From: Tethya wilhelma | Lineage: Eukaryota > Porifera > Demospongiae > Tethyida > Tethyidae | NCBI GenBank assembly: GCA_964030475.1 | Contig: CAXIPT010000039.1 | Coordinates: 117,511 to 181,510 of the forward strand | Direction: 5' to 3' | DNA: 64,000 bases | Shown here: piece after piece, positions 53,342 to 64,000 of the stretch | Position numbering within the stretch: the first letter of the stretch is position 1 | Layout: each line of letters begins with the position of its first letter | Position numbers and translations under genes: made by a program | The notes under the pieces: generated by a model | Databases searched by the model: none | Seen by the model: only the letters and a program-made list of their open reading frames with translations | Told to the model about the DNA's origin: nothing

Positions 53342-56300
53342 GTGCTCGCGTGCATGGATCGCGTGGTTCCTTCAGTTTCATTGGTCGACACTTGCACATC
53401 ATTTGAAATTTTGGCGGGTTCATCAGAGAAGAAGCAGCTGCTGTTGATCATCATGCCTCTTTGTGAAGTGTGCAAGTTTGACTCTGATGGAAGTGATTCC
53501 TTGTCATCTAGTTGTGTAGCAAGAACAAGACTGTCAGACTGTCTTGCACAATATTTTGGTTTTGCCAGTTTTAGACCTGGCCAACTGGAAGGCCTTCTTC
53601 CTGTAGCCCATGGCAAGGATGTTTTCATACGTATGAGAACAGGTGGGGGAAAGTCTCTGTGTATGTTTCTTTTGCCTCTTTGTGTAAGTACGACTGCAAT
53701 GGGGGTTATCATCAGCCCATTAGTAGGCTTAATTGAACAGCAGGTAAGCAAGTGTATGCTCGAGTATGAATAATAATAAAATTAATTGTTGTAGCTATGT
53801 TTTCATTACTGACAGTCAATTGGTCATCTATAGGTTAGCCAGTTATTAGCCATAGGAGTATCAGCCATTCATGCAGTGAATTCATTGCATATTTGTGATA
53901 TAACCTCTGGAAAGTACCGATTTGGTTAGAATTTATAATATAGAGTTAATTTAGTATCAGTTTAGTATCGGCTGTTTACATGGAAACTTATATTATTCTT
54001 CCATCAGTATTTATGTCTCCTGAAACAGCAGTGTCCCGGGAATGGTGAAATGTGTTTACCCACTCATATTTAAAGAGTAACCTAGTAATTGTAGCTGTAG
54101 ACGAGGCTCACTGTATCTATGAATGGTTAGTAAATGCACTCAAAAAATTGTTGTTACATTATTATGTTAATTTCTTGATATTAATATTTATCTTGTTTAG
54201 GGGAGTTGATTTCAGAACAGCATTTAAGCGTATTGGAGAGTTAAGAGCATTGGTGGATGTCCCATTCATGGCTGTCACTGCTTCTGCCCCTTTAGCTGTT
54301 CAGACAGATATAATAGCATCTCTCCACCTTCGTTCACCTGTAGTGGTTTCTATTAGTCTTGATAGGCCAAATGTATACATTTCAGCTTCACCCATTTCTT
54401 CATTGTCAGTAAGTTTCAATTGGTGTACCAATATTTAAATTTAGTGTTGGCTGGATATGATTTCTGCATTATTTTGCGATTTATTAGCGTGACTTGAATG
54501 GCTTATCCGACACATTGTCTATCCAATCATCTCTTGAGATACCTAAAGTGCTGGTGTATACCCCAACAAAGAATATTGCTTGTCGAGTGTTTTCATTTCT
54601 AAAATCAGCATCACATAGTAAGAAGTATGTTGGGATGTATCATGCAAATCTCACAGCCACAACCAAATCTTCCTTGTACAATGAATTTTCACGACCTGAT
54701 TCAAAGTTAAGATGTCTTGTTGCCACAGTGGCTTTTGGAATGGTATGCCTTTTGTGGGGTTTGAGACTAATTTATTTGTTAGCTAGTGTACTTCATATGT
54801 ACTTGTACTTGTAGGGGATGGACATTCCGGATGTATGTATAGTGATTGTTTATGGGACACCCACAACCATGTGTCACCTGTACCAGGTATACATTGTAAC
54901 ATCAGTGGCGGTTCTACATAGGGGCCAAAGGGGGCCATGGCCCCCCCAAATTTTTGGACCATTCCTATAATAAGATCGATAAATTAAAAAAAACGTGGCA
55001 TGATCTGAGTGACATGCTTCCTGTATAATTTGTATAAAGTGTCTTAGAGACTACGTGTAGCAGTACTAGTAAGTTTTAAGTGAACTAGACAGTAGTTACT
55101 AATCATGAAAAGGCAGACTAAGTTATTTGAATTCGTTGACCAAGAAAAGCCTATCACAGCTAAAAGGCCAAGGAACACGAGTTCAGAAGTACCGCCTGAA
55201 ACTACACCCCCAGCCACTTTGGTTGATCCTCTGGAGGATGATAGGACAGAGTCAGGCAGTTGGAATAGCAGTGGATCCCCTGATAAACTTAGCAGTCATG
55301 CTACTGAAATCAATAGTAGCTCAACTTCAACAGATAGTGATTCAAGTCACTTATTTCAACCAAGGCGTATACAAGAGCCAATCATACCCAGTGATATTGC
55401 CCATTCTTATGATGACAAACCTGTTCAGCCTCAACTTAGGAACTTTCAGAAGACAAGAGTAGGAGACAGAAATCGTTCTTTTGCTGTACACTGGTATCAG
55501 TCCTATCCTTTTATAGAGTATTCCTGCGTAAGAGATGCTGTGTATTGCTTTAGTTGTAGGCTATTTCGTCCAAGTTCTGGTTATGCTGACACAAGTTTTA
55601 CACTGGAAGGCTGTAACAAATGGAAGAAAATTGGTGAGAAACTTAAGAAGCATGCTGAATCAGATGCTCATAAAGAGAGCATGGCGAAATGGATGGCTTA
55701 CAAGCAGACCAAATCTTCTACAGTGGCCGATCGACTAATTAGTCAAAGAGCTTCAACTGTAGCTGCTAATCGTATGTACATCTCAACCCTATCACAGGTA
55801 GCTGTCTTGTGTGCTCGTCAGGGTATTGCTTTAAGGGGACATGATGAGAGCAGTACATCTAGTAATAAGGGTAACTTGTTGAAATTTTGGAATTGTTAGC
55901 TTCTGTGATGCCTGAGTTTGGACATCAATTTTGTTCATTACCCAACAATGCTAAGTATACTTCAAAGGTTGTACAAAATGATCTATTGAAAGCTGCTGCT
56001 GACGTTGTGTTAAAGCAGATTACTGATGACATCAAGGATGCTGAAGGGTTTGCAGTGATTGCTGATGAGGCACGAGATGTCAGTAAGAAAGAACAACTTT
56101 CCTTGTGCCTCAGATATGTGAACAAGAATTTTGAAGTAAATGAACGCTTTGTAGGATTTTCTGACCTGTGTGACCTTGATGCTAAAGCATTGGCTGAAAA
56201 GATAGTTGCAAGACTACAGGTACTGGGTTTAAATGTTGAACAGTGTATTGCTCAGTGTTATGACGGAGCATCCGTAATGAGTGGCCATGTATCTGGTGTT

Positions 56301-59300
56301 CAACAAAGGCTCAGGGAGATTGTGGGAAATGGGTGTGTTTATATCCACTGCCATGCACACAGGTAAAAAAATTATCAATGCTATACATGTCTGTATTGAG
56401 TATACGTTATTATAATTGTAATGTATGTATTGCTATAGGCTAAATCTGGTTTTGGTTGATACAGCTAAGGGGGTAAAGGATTTCTTTGGAGTCATGGAGG
56501 TGATGTACCGTTTCTTTTCAGCTTCAACACTCAGGCATGACAAGCTTGTTGATGCACAAAAGATAAAGCAACTTAAAGTCCTTGAAATCCCACAGCTTAG
56601 TGATACACGCTGGGCATGCCGCTATTTTGCCGTTAATCTGTACAAATCACGGTATGGTTGCTTGGTGGAGGCTCTGAAGGAAGTGATTGTGAACAGTAGT
56701 GATAGGACTGAAGCAGCTGAAGCAGTAGGTATCCTGGCACAAATTCAAAAGTTCTCTTTTCTCATCCTTCTTACTACATTTGACAGTATCCTTGGTCTGA
56801 CCAAGCCTCTATCTGATGCTCTTCAAGCTAAGAATCTTAATCTCTCTGCAGCATTGGAGTTAGTTGACTCCATTATTCAGTTGTTCAAGCAGAGACGGAG
56901 TGAGGATTACTTCAAACATTCTATTTGGAAAGATTCCAAGCAAATGGCAGATGAAGCAGGCATTGANACTTAGCAGTCATGCTACTGAAATCAATAGTAG
57001 CTCAACTTCAACAGATAGTGATTCAAGTCACTTATTTCAACCAAGGCGTATACAAGAGCCAATCATACCCAGTGATATTGCCCATTCTCATGATGACAAA
57101 CCTGTTCAGCCTCAACTTAGGAACTTTCAGAAGACAAGAGTAGGAGACAGAAATCGTTCTTTTGCTGTACACTGGTATCAGTCCTATCCTTTTATAGAGT
57201 ATTCCTGCGTAAGAGATGCTGTGTATTGCTTTAGTTGTAGGCTATTTCGTCCAAGTTCTGGTTATGCTGACACAAGTTTTACACGGGAAGGCTGTAACAA
57301 ATGGAAGAAAATTGGTGAGAAACTTAAGAAGCATGCTGAATCAGATGCTCATAAAGAGAGCATGGCGAAATGGATGGCTTACAAGCAGACCAAATCTTCT
57401 ACAGTGGCCGATCGACTAATTAGTCAAAGAGCTTCAACTGTAGCTGCTAATCGTATGTACATCTCAACCCTATCACAGGTAGCTGTCTTGTGTGCTCGTC
57501 AGGGTATTGCTTTAAGGGGACATGATGAGAGCAGTACATCTAGTAATAAGGGTAACTTTGTTGAAATTTTGGAATTGTTAGCTTCTGTGATGCCTGAGTT
57601 TGGACATCAATTTTGTTCATTACCCAACAATGCTAAGTATACTTCAAAGGTTGTACAAAATGATCTATTGAAAGCTGCTGCTGACGTTGTGTTAAAGCAG
57701 ATTACTGATGACATCAAGGATGCTGAAGGGTTTGCAGTGATTGCTGATGAGGCACGAGATGTCAGTAAGAAAGAACAACTTTCCTTGTGCCTCAGATATG
57801 TGAACAAGAATTTTGAAGTAAATGAACGCTTTGTAGGATTTTCTGACCTGTGTGACCTTGATGCTAAAGCATTGGCTGGAAAGATAGTTGCAAGACTACA
57901 GGTACTGGGTTTAAATGTTGAACAGTGTATTGCTCAGTGTTATGACGGAGCATCCGTAATGAGTGGCCATGTATCTGGTGTTCAACAAAGGCTCAGGGAG
58001 ATTGTGGGAAATGGGTGTGTTTATATCCACTGCCATGCACACAGGTAAAAAAATTATCAATGCTACACATGTCTGTATTGAGTATACGTTATTATAATTG
58101 TAATGTATGTATTGCTATAGGCTAAATCTGGTTTTGGTTGATACAGCTAAGGGGGTAAAGGATTTCTTTGGAGTCATGGAGGTGATGTACCGTTTCTTTT
58201 CAGCTTCAACACTCAGGCATGACAAGCTTGTTGATGCACAAAAGATAAAGCAACTTAAAGTCCTTGAAATCCCACAGCTTAGTGATACACGCTAGGCATG
58301 CCGCTATTTTGCCGTTAATCTGTACAAATCACGGTATGGTTGCTTGGTGGAGGCTCTGAAGGAAGTGATTGTGAACAGTAGTGATAGGACTGAAGCAGCT
58401 GAAGCAGTAGGTATCCTGGCACAAATTCAAAAGTTCTCTTTTCTCATCCTTCTTACTACATTTGACAGTATCCTTGGTCTGACCAAGCCTCTATCTGATG
58501 CTCTTCAAGCTAAGAATCTTAATCTCTCTGCAGCATTGGAGTTAGTTGACTCCATTATTCAGTTGTTCAAGCAGAGACGGAGTGAGGATTACTTCAAACA
58601 TTCTATTTGGAAAGATTCCAAGCAAATGGCAGATGAAACAGGCATTGATATTACTTTACCAAGTGCTGGCAGAAGAACAAGTCTACCAAGCAGATTTAGA
58701 GATGTTCATGTTCTTGAATCTACAGGAGGAAGAGACCAGGATGCTATGCTTTCTGTATATGAGTCATACAAAGTAATATACTACAAAGCTATTGATAAAG
58801 TCTTAGTGGAATTAGAGCATCGTTTTGGAGAACCAAGACCCATTCTAGAGTCTATAGCAGCTCTCTCTCCTAAATGTTCATCCTTCCTTGACTCAAAATC
58901 AATTTTACCACTTGCCGAGTCTTACAATTTGGACACAGAGGCTCTTCGTAATCAGCTTGAAATTGCCAGGATCATGTTAAAGCAGAGGAATGTAGACACA
59001 GTGGAAGCTTCCTTAAGAGCTCTTGGAGAAAGCCATGATGCCTTTCCAGAAGCAATGAGACTTTATAAGATTGCTCTAACTATTCCAGTGGCTTCAGCAT
59101 CAGCTGAGAGATCATTTTCAGTTCTCAAACGTGTGAAGACCTATTTGCGATCCACAATGGGTCAACAAAGATTAAATGATTTAGCTGTGTTAGCTATTGA
59201 ACGTGACCTGTCCAAATCTCTTGACTTTGACTCTGCAGTGGACAATTTTATGCATCAAAATCCACGTCGTATCACATTAAAATAGTGTGTATATATACTT

Positions 59301-60087
59301 ATTTTGTATTTTTGACAATAATTATATGCTGTTTAATGGTTTAAGTCTGTACCAAAAAGCCACCTCAGAATGTTCAAATCTCAAAACATTTTCCTGAAGG
59401 AGTATGGCCCCAGACCCCTCCTATAGCTATCAATATTGGCCCCCCCAAAATTTTTTTTCTAAATCCGCCACTGTGTAACATGTGCATAATTAGCTTCCTT
59501 GATAATTATTGCCTTATGATTTCTAGCTCTTTGGTCGTGCTGGACGCAATGGTGTAATTGCTCGGAGTCATTTGTTTCACAATGTAAGAAGGGTGCCTGA
59601 GAAAGATCCCAACATTGAAAGATTTGTTAAAGATTCTGAGAATTGTAGGAGAAAACTAATGTTAGAGAGTTTAGGAGATTCGTACACCCCACTGCCGAGA
59701 CTGCAGTCTCAGTGTTGTGATCACTGTTGTCCATCCACTCTTTCACAGCCTATGTACAGTAAACTAAACATTTTGAAAACACAAGCTGTTGAAAGAAGAA
59801 AACGTAGAAAAGCTGTGAGAGTAGTAGACAGTGAACTGAAGGGCCAATTGCTGCAGGCACGTGATGATTTTTTGGCTGCAAGAAGTGACTTTAAAATGGT
59901 TGTTGGAGTTGGTTTTGTCTGTCCTGACTCAGTGATTGAAAAACTGTGTGACGAAGCAAAGTTTATTGAGCACGATGGAGACATGTCTATTGTTGTTAGA
60001 CCTCAGCTCAAGTTTGCTTTTTTTAATGTCATTGAAGAAAACTGTCCATTTTCCACATCGTATAGAAAGAAACATCGAACACAATAA
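53342..60087 (+). CDS. RecQ-like helicase of unit 2, seven exons
   Basis: Exons 53342-53743, 53834-53924, 54008-54125, 54201-54408, 54488-54742, 54815-54886, 59527-60087. Motifs in order: FGFASFRPGQLEGLLP (motif 0), RMRTGGGKSLCMFLLP (Walker A), GVIISPLVGLIEQQ, FMSPETA, AVDEAHCIYEW (DEAH), FMAVTASAP, VLVYTPTK, VATVAFGMGMDIPDV, then across the long intron LFGRAGRNG, and the zinc region CRRKLMLESL with CCDHC. The tail is a basic stretch (ERRKRRKAVR) plus a C-terminal domain unlike classical HRDC. One in-frame TGA (54046-54048, after SREW) interrupts exon 3. Earlier or later Met codons (53354, 53453) are possible starts. A hAT element occupies the last intron. Role inferred: ATP-dependent 3'-5' unwinding, perhaps for element mobility. 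Confidence 0.85.
55105..56966 (+). pseudogene. hAT transposase, copy A of the duplicated part
   Basis: Starts MKRQTKLFEFVDQEKP, then a Ser-rich region, a TTF-type zinc finger (VHWYQSYPFIEYS, DAVYCFSCRLFRPS), and the RNase H-like core: VIADEARDVSKKEQLSLCLR (first Asp), CIAQCYDGASVMSG (second Asp), CHAHR, a short intron (56363-56438), LNLVLVDTAKG and IPQLSDTRWACRY. One T is missing near 55875 (GGTAACTTGTTG versus GGTAACTTTGTTG in copy B), which truncates the frame after NKGN. It ends at the N. The architecture matches ZMYM1-like hAT proteins. Confidence 0.9.
56968..59285 (+). pseudogene. hAT transposase, copy B with C-terminal dimerisation domain
   Basis: Repeats copy A from its residue 62 onward without the frameshift, but TGG (Trp) in SDTRW is TAG at 58293-58295. 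It continues past the point where copy A stops: RSEDYFKHSIWKDSKQMADE, ITLPSAGRRTSLPSRFRDVH, then the hAT C-terminal region ALTIPVASASAERSFSVLKR with the conserved Glu (SAERSFS) and LRSTMGQQRLNDLAVLAIER. Same intron as copy A (58045-58119). A joined frame crossing the N at 56864-57000 is an artefact. Confidence 0.9.
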
Positions 60088-60183
60088 TTTTCTTATAATT
60101 ATGATAGTATTATAATGTTTGAATGTTGACTATTAATAATACATGAATATACTTGTAACCACTATACTATCATCACTGGATTC

Positions 60184-61547
60184 TTATATGTAATGTTCGT
60201 CTAGCAAGTCACAATCAAATTCCATTATTAACTGCTCGTCAATGTCTTCTTCCAGATCCTCCTTGTCAACTGACGACAAAGTATCAGTCAGCCAAGAAGT
60301 TGTCCCAAGTTTCTTGTGACCGATATCAACTGGATCAATAAAAGGAGGAGAATTTCTGTCACAATCTTCAGTTGCTGCATTTTCTTGAAGAAGAATGCTG
60401 GTGAGCTTGGTCACATCTTTGTCTGCGTCTCTCACTGTGTGTGCTGTGCTTTGATTTGCTACAAATTCACGGTCTACCTTCTGGCAGGCCTCCATTAAGA
60501 ACAGAGCGCTGAGAGATACATCTTCCGCATGTGCTTTTGTTACATTTCCTCCTCCTCCTCTCATTGTCTCCTTCATGACCCTATTATAATAGAATAGCTT
60601 CAATGATGTTGTACCCTTGTACCAGGCTCCCTTTTCTATAATGACATTGCATATAGTGGAGGATTATACATGTCTTACAGATTGTAGTGCTCAATGAGTT
60701 GATCGAGTGGTTTTCCTCCACCAGGTTTTCCTGTAGTGTTGACGGTACGGTTATGGATGGCAATATATGATAGGTGAAGTGGAAGATCAGCAGTCAGTTT
60801 GGCTATCATCTGGACACACTCTCCAGCATAATTTTTCCGGCCAGTTCCCAGCAACCTTGGCAACCACAGCTTCCACAATCGGATGATGTGTGGACCATCC
60901 TCAAATCTGATGGCTCTACGCAAGTCAACATACAGGTAAGCTGTGTGAATAAATGACCTATGGAATGAATAGATGGAATCCGTAGAGCTGGATGGCATCA
61001 ATGTGTCCGGCAAAAGTGACTCTGCAGTTGTACGTAGCCATTGCAAGGACTTTTCATGGGGGATGTTAGCAGTAGTGGATTCAATTTTTAAGCTTGCACA
61101 AATCCTTGCACTCAGGTGTGCTCTAAAGGTGTGTATCAGGAATTCGTCACCCACATTGAACACCTTTACTCCTTTATCCACTTGTTTTCGGTTGATTTTG
61201 TCACGCATGCTACTTAGAGATCCATGGTTGCAATGGGGCTCCCAGTAGGTTATGTACAACACTTTTAGACACTCCCACAGAAAATGGAAATCACCTGTAA
61301 TGCATATATTCATGTTATGGTACCTGACTGTACTGCATGTTTACAATTGCAGTGATATTACGTACCAGGGATCTCATTAGCCCATGTCAACCTATCTTTT
61401 CTGTTAGGTTCAGGCATTCTCCACATTTTACATCCTCGGATAACTTTACACGTAAGCTGGTCCCCAACTACAATCTGATTTGAAATGTTGAAAAATATAC
61501 AAAGGTGTGTTATTACTGTATGCAATAACACACACACATGTGCGCAT

Positions 61548-61582
<35 letters not shown>

Positions 61583-63070
61583 TCTACCTGTGCATCTCCT
61601 GACATCTTGGCATCTTCATACAGCTGACTAAGAATTTCTATAGTTTCACTTTTGTATTTTTCATCTTTCATCAGAAGTTTCATTGGAACATAATCTGTTT
61701 TCTCTACAGGATGGATTGGATTGACTTCCGGGACCAACTTTTCCATGTCACGAAGGCTGTCAAAGTTTCTCACGAGGAATTCCATCATGAACTGGACTGC
61801 ACGTTCTTTCAACTCGTGTGAATCACTTTCACTAGGCAAGAAGTCCTCAATCGTAAGTGAAGCTCGGGGTCGTTGTGAAGTCTGATCTGACCAACTGAAG
61901 TTGAAATCTGGAAGATATCTCATTCTGACTGCCAGTCGTGATGTCACATTCATCATAGAGGAGTGGACATCTATATACAAGACAGTTGACAGGTGCTAAT
62001 TTTTTATCAAAATTATATAGACAGGCATGTGCAGTATATCATTGCAAGTGTATAATATGCTATAGTATGGCAAGTTTGTTGGCACCATATGTTTATACTG
62101 TACATTCTCGCTCATGGCGTATTTTTTGATGAAGATTGAGGTTGTCGTATATCCACAACCAGTGGCCGGTCCTGATTCTCTCTAAGTACCTTGATTCAGT
62201 AGTTAATTCCTTAAGATATTTCCATGCAGTCTTGTATGAAACACATACACCCATATGATTAAGAATTGTGAGCACCTGAATAAAAAGAGATAATCCCGTG
62301 ATAATTATTGTACACTAAATTCACTGTGTTATTACCTGTTTGTTTGTAGATCGTGCAACAAGCATGAATGCAATAAGAAGTTGGACCCCTAGAACATTAA
62401 CCGACCGACACTTCAACAATGTGGTTAATGATGTCATAACTCTAAGTTGACTCATTCTGCTCTGCAGTGGATCATCTTCTTCATTGTACCTGTCCGTTTT
62501 CCCCAACATACTCACAAATTCCATCACATCAGGAGCTGTTGATCTCATTTCTTCAAGTACCTTGTCGACTGAAAACTGACCGAAATGATCTGGTGTGTTG
62601 GGTCCGTGAACTACATTCAAACTAGAGGACAGCAACATTTCTGTTTGACTGTCCATCTCTCTCTTTGAAATTGCTTCTGACAGTGAGTGCTGTAGGTCAT
62701 CAATTTGCTTTTGAAGTTCACTAACTTGCTGCTTCAAAAGTTCATTCTCCCTGTGTACTGCAAAATTTCCTTTTTCCTGGTCTCCACTTCGTGTAGCTGT
62801 ACAATGCAATGGCTCTCCTTCATGCTGCCTCTCCAACCCAAAAATGTGAGCAGTTCAAGAATGTGTGGCTCTTCTACTCTCTGATTGGGGAAACACTTGG
62901 TGAATTAGCGAAGTAGTCAACAAAGAAGCTGGTGCAGAGCATTGACGGCTAACTTCTTCCTTTATATCGGAAAATTTAATTTTCTTTGTGTCCGGACCAC
63001 AATGAGGTGTTTCTCGATATAGACGTTTTAGGCACCTTTTCAAATCTTCTTCTGCAGTCATGTCTCTCAA
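60184..63070 (-). CDS. DUF6589 protein of unit 2
   Basis: Minus strand, at least seven exons. N-terminal block MRDMTAEEDLKRCLKRLYRE with KKIKFSDIK (63070-62860), then a coiled coil ENELLKQQVSELQKQIDDLQ (62760-62690) and LLIAFMLVARSTNKQ (donor GTAATA). Next VLTILNHMGVCVSYKTAWKY and LWIYDNLNLHQKIRHERE, then the DYVPMKLL block (61980-61590), IVVGDQLTCKVIRGCKMWRM (61470-61367), PGDFHFLWECLKVLYITYW (61300) through HIIRLWKLWLPRLLGTGRKN and NRTVNTTGKPGGGKPLDQL, and TMRGGGGNVTKAHAEDVSLS. The acidic end stops at 60184. The Asp-containing motifs YDN, GDQLT and GDFH are DUF6589 hallmarks. It ends 96 bp from the RecQ stop, facing it. An upstream frame change near 62850 is unresolved. Confidence 0.85.
61535..61578. 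repeat. (AC)n microsatellite
   Basis: About 20 CA units in a DUF6589 intron, directly beside the exon donor. Confidence 0.9.
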
Positions 63071-63572
63071 TGTGAATCATTGAACAGTTTGTGTTTTTAT
63101 ACTTGTGCATATGTTATTTTTAGAACATGCAATTAGGTTTATAGTTACATCATGAAAGCTTTTAATAGTAATGTAAGTCTTACATCACTGTTTATGATAA
63201 AAATAGGCACTTATAGTCAGCGTTTGCTGCCTCTGTTTGCTGTCTGTGCAACCACTGCTAAGTTACAAGCGTGCTGACTTCAGAAGTGTTTGCTGATCTG
63301 TTCATTGTGAGTGTTGCTTCTTATAGTAAGCATGCAGGAAGACTGACTGCAAGATTCATGCCAACTTGACAATCTGGAGTCCACTGGTTAGCCCATGATG
63401 TGCAGAAGTAGACCTGATGCTTTTTTATAGGGCTGTAGCCGCTTAGCTAGATCGCCTGGCCATTCCAGCTGCTCGCCTGGACGTGCAGGGTCTGAATGCG
63501 TGGGCAGGTCAAACGTAGATTTTTTACTTGCCCACATTCAATTAACTGTGATCTACTAGCGTTCTACCTGCT
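63071..63572. promoter_or_regulatory. Upstream region of DUF6589 gene in unit 2
   Basis: About 500 bp between the first Met and the right inverted end. No core promoter motif is certain. It mirrors the 240-bp space between the left end and RecQ. Confidence 0.35.
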
Positions 63573-63657
63573 GGGTCACGTGCGTGACGTGGGATCCCAG
63601 GCTCTCCCTTTCCTTTCCGTGAGTGAAAGGTCAAAGGGGAGCCTGGGTACGAGGCTA
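63573..63657 (-). repeat. Right inverted end of unit 2
   Basis: Complement of the left end, finishing GGGTACGAGGCTA. The outermost TA is seen here but falls on the N on the left. Confidence 0.85.
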
Positions 63658-64000
63658 ATCCAGAGTTGCACAGGTTGGTAACACGCTACCAGATGCACAA
63701 GTGTAGTGCCTACTGTAGGCGTAAGCGAAAGGTTGGTTCAGTGTTCATCACTAGCTGTAGGTTTGGCTTCCCTCGTAAAGTAGCCTACACTGCCAAGCTG
63801 AATGAGGTCAATGAGTGCCTCAAATCAAAAAAGAAAATCTACGAGTTGCCAAGGTCTGAGATGGAGGTTAGAGTCAATGACTACAACCCCCTATTACTCT
63901 TACTTTGGAAGGCCAACATTGACATCCAATTTGTAGCTGAGTCCTCACTAGCACTAGCCCACTATGTCAGTGGGTATGTGACCAAAGCTGAGAGAAGCAA
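63658..64000 (+). pseudogene. Second Helitron Rep fragment
   Basis: Reads LHRLVTRYQMHKCSAYCRRK, GFPRKVAYTAKLNEVNECLK, RVNDYNPLLLLLWKANIDIQ, FVAESSLALAHYVSGYVTKA, ERS, running off the window. It shows the uninterrupted order of the region that is split between 41.1 and 36.2 kb in the other copy. The start abuts the right end of unit 2. Confidence 0.85.

Larger units (their letters stand above)
54903..59473 (+). mobile_element. hAT transposon with 8-bp target duplication
   Basis: Terminal inverted repeats CAGTGGCGGTTCTAC (left) and CAGTGGCGGATTTAG (right, complement). Exact 8-bp direct repeats TGTAACAT at 54895-54902 and 59474-59481. It lies inside the last RecQ intron, starting 16 bp after the donor. 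An internal 1.68-kb segment is present twice around the N at 56967, so the real element is probably about 2.9 kb. Confidence 0.95.
53017..63657. mobile_element. RecQ/DUF6589 unit 2: candidate DNA transposon
   Basis: Two convergent genes (RecQ-like + and DUF6589 -) between inverted ends 53017-53099 and 63573-63657. On the right the sequence continues straight into Helitron Rep codons, so the unit interrupts a Helitron. On the left an N hides the flank. Subtracting the later hAT insertion (4.57 kb, inflated by a 1.7-kb duplication), the unit is about 6 kb. The inverted ends, the two-gene cargo and the insertion into another element support mobility. No target duplication can be tested on the left. 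Confidence 0.7.

Noticed and set aside
56864..58048. 394-codon open frame joining two hAT segments
   Set aside because: It begins in a shadow frame and crosses the N at 56967 into copy B; an artefact of the join.

Overview
This is animal nuclear DNA, not prokaryotic. It has GT-AG introns, split eukaryotic gene families (HECT ubiquitin ligases, RecQ-like helicases, DUF6589 proteins), a Penelope-like retroelement, a hAT transposon, Helitron Rep/helicase pieces and dense short foldback repeats. The gene families and the very compact introns are what I would expect of a demosponge such as Amphimedon. That assignment rests on family recognition, not on a search. Nine isolated N characters (182, 10128, 12959, 15839, 22083, 33249, 34017, 53016, 56967) mark contig joins, and several joins leave duplicated or out-of-order sequence.

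Layout. 1-1.5 kb: 5'-truncated Penelope-like element (RT plus GIY-YIG) with a hammerhead-ribozyme-like 3' end and an inverted copy of that end. 1.9-24.5 kb: a HECT-ligase family region. It holds a decayed SAM-containing member starting at an NRF1-type palindrome, a 54-bp minisatellite, a long multi-exon HECT gene (6069-24490) with exons 4-8 present twice, and a stray piece of a second HECT-like gene. 24.9-26.4 kb: an integrase-core (rva_4-like) transposase gene on the minus strand. 26.5-28 kb: tandem repeats and a large foldback. 28-32.3 kb: a putative coiled-coil gene and two remnants of uncharacterised transposon proteins. 33.2-33.7 kb: first exon of an unknown gene behind a TATA box. 36.2-44.5 kb: one Helitron broken by an inversion, with PIF1-like helicase and OTU-like parts on plus and Rep and N-terminal parts on minus. 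47.3 kb: Tc1-like remnant. 48.3-53 kb and 53-63.66 kb: two units with the same plan. 63.66-64 kb: a second Helitron fragment.

The most interesting structure is that repeated two-gene unit. A RecQ-like helicase (+) converges tail-to-tail with a DUF6589 protein (-), the 3' ends lying within about 100 bp. Unit 2 is bounded by about 83-bp inverted repeats that themselves fold into hairpins, and its right end abuts Helitron coding sequence, so the whole unit looks mobile. Unit 1 starts with a similar hairpin inside a repeat. Tiny 54-70 bp foldbacks elsewhere share the TAGCCTC or TAGTCTC termini and carry 9-bp target duplications, as non-autonomous derivatives would. I propose a RecQ/DUF6589 DNA transposon group. 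I do not recall a named superfamily with this gene pair.

A second theme is a repeat family, here called Rep-A, of about 1 kb with roughly a dozen full or partial copies. It has a 20-nt terminal palindrome at one end and a long foldback at the other. It is inserted between A and T without target duplication, and an empty site for one copy lies in the same window. This resembles non-autonomous Helitron-like elements. Intact protein genes are few. Most coding sequence here is transposon-derived or carries frameshifts or stops.
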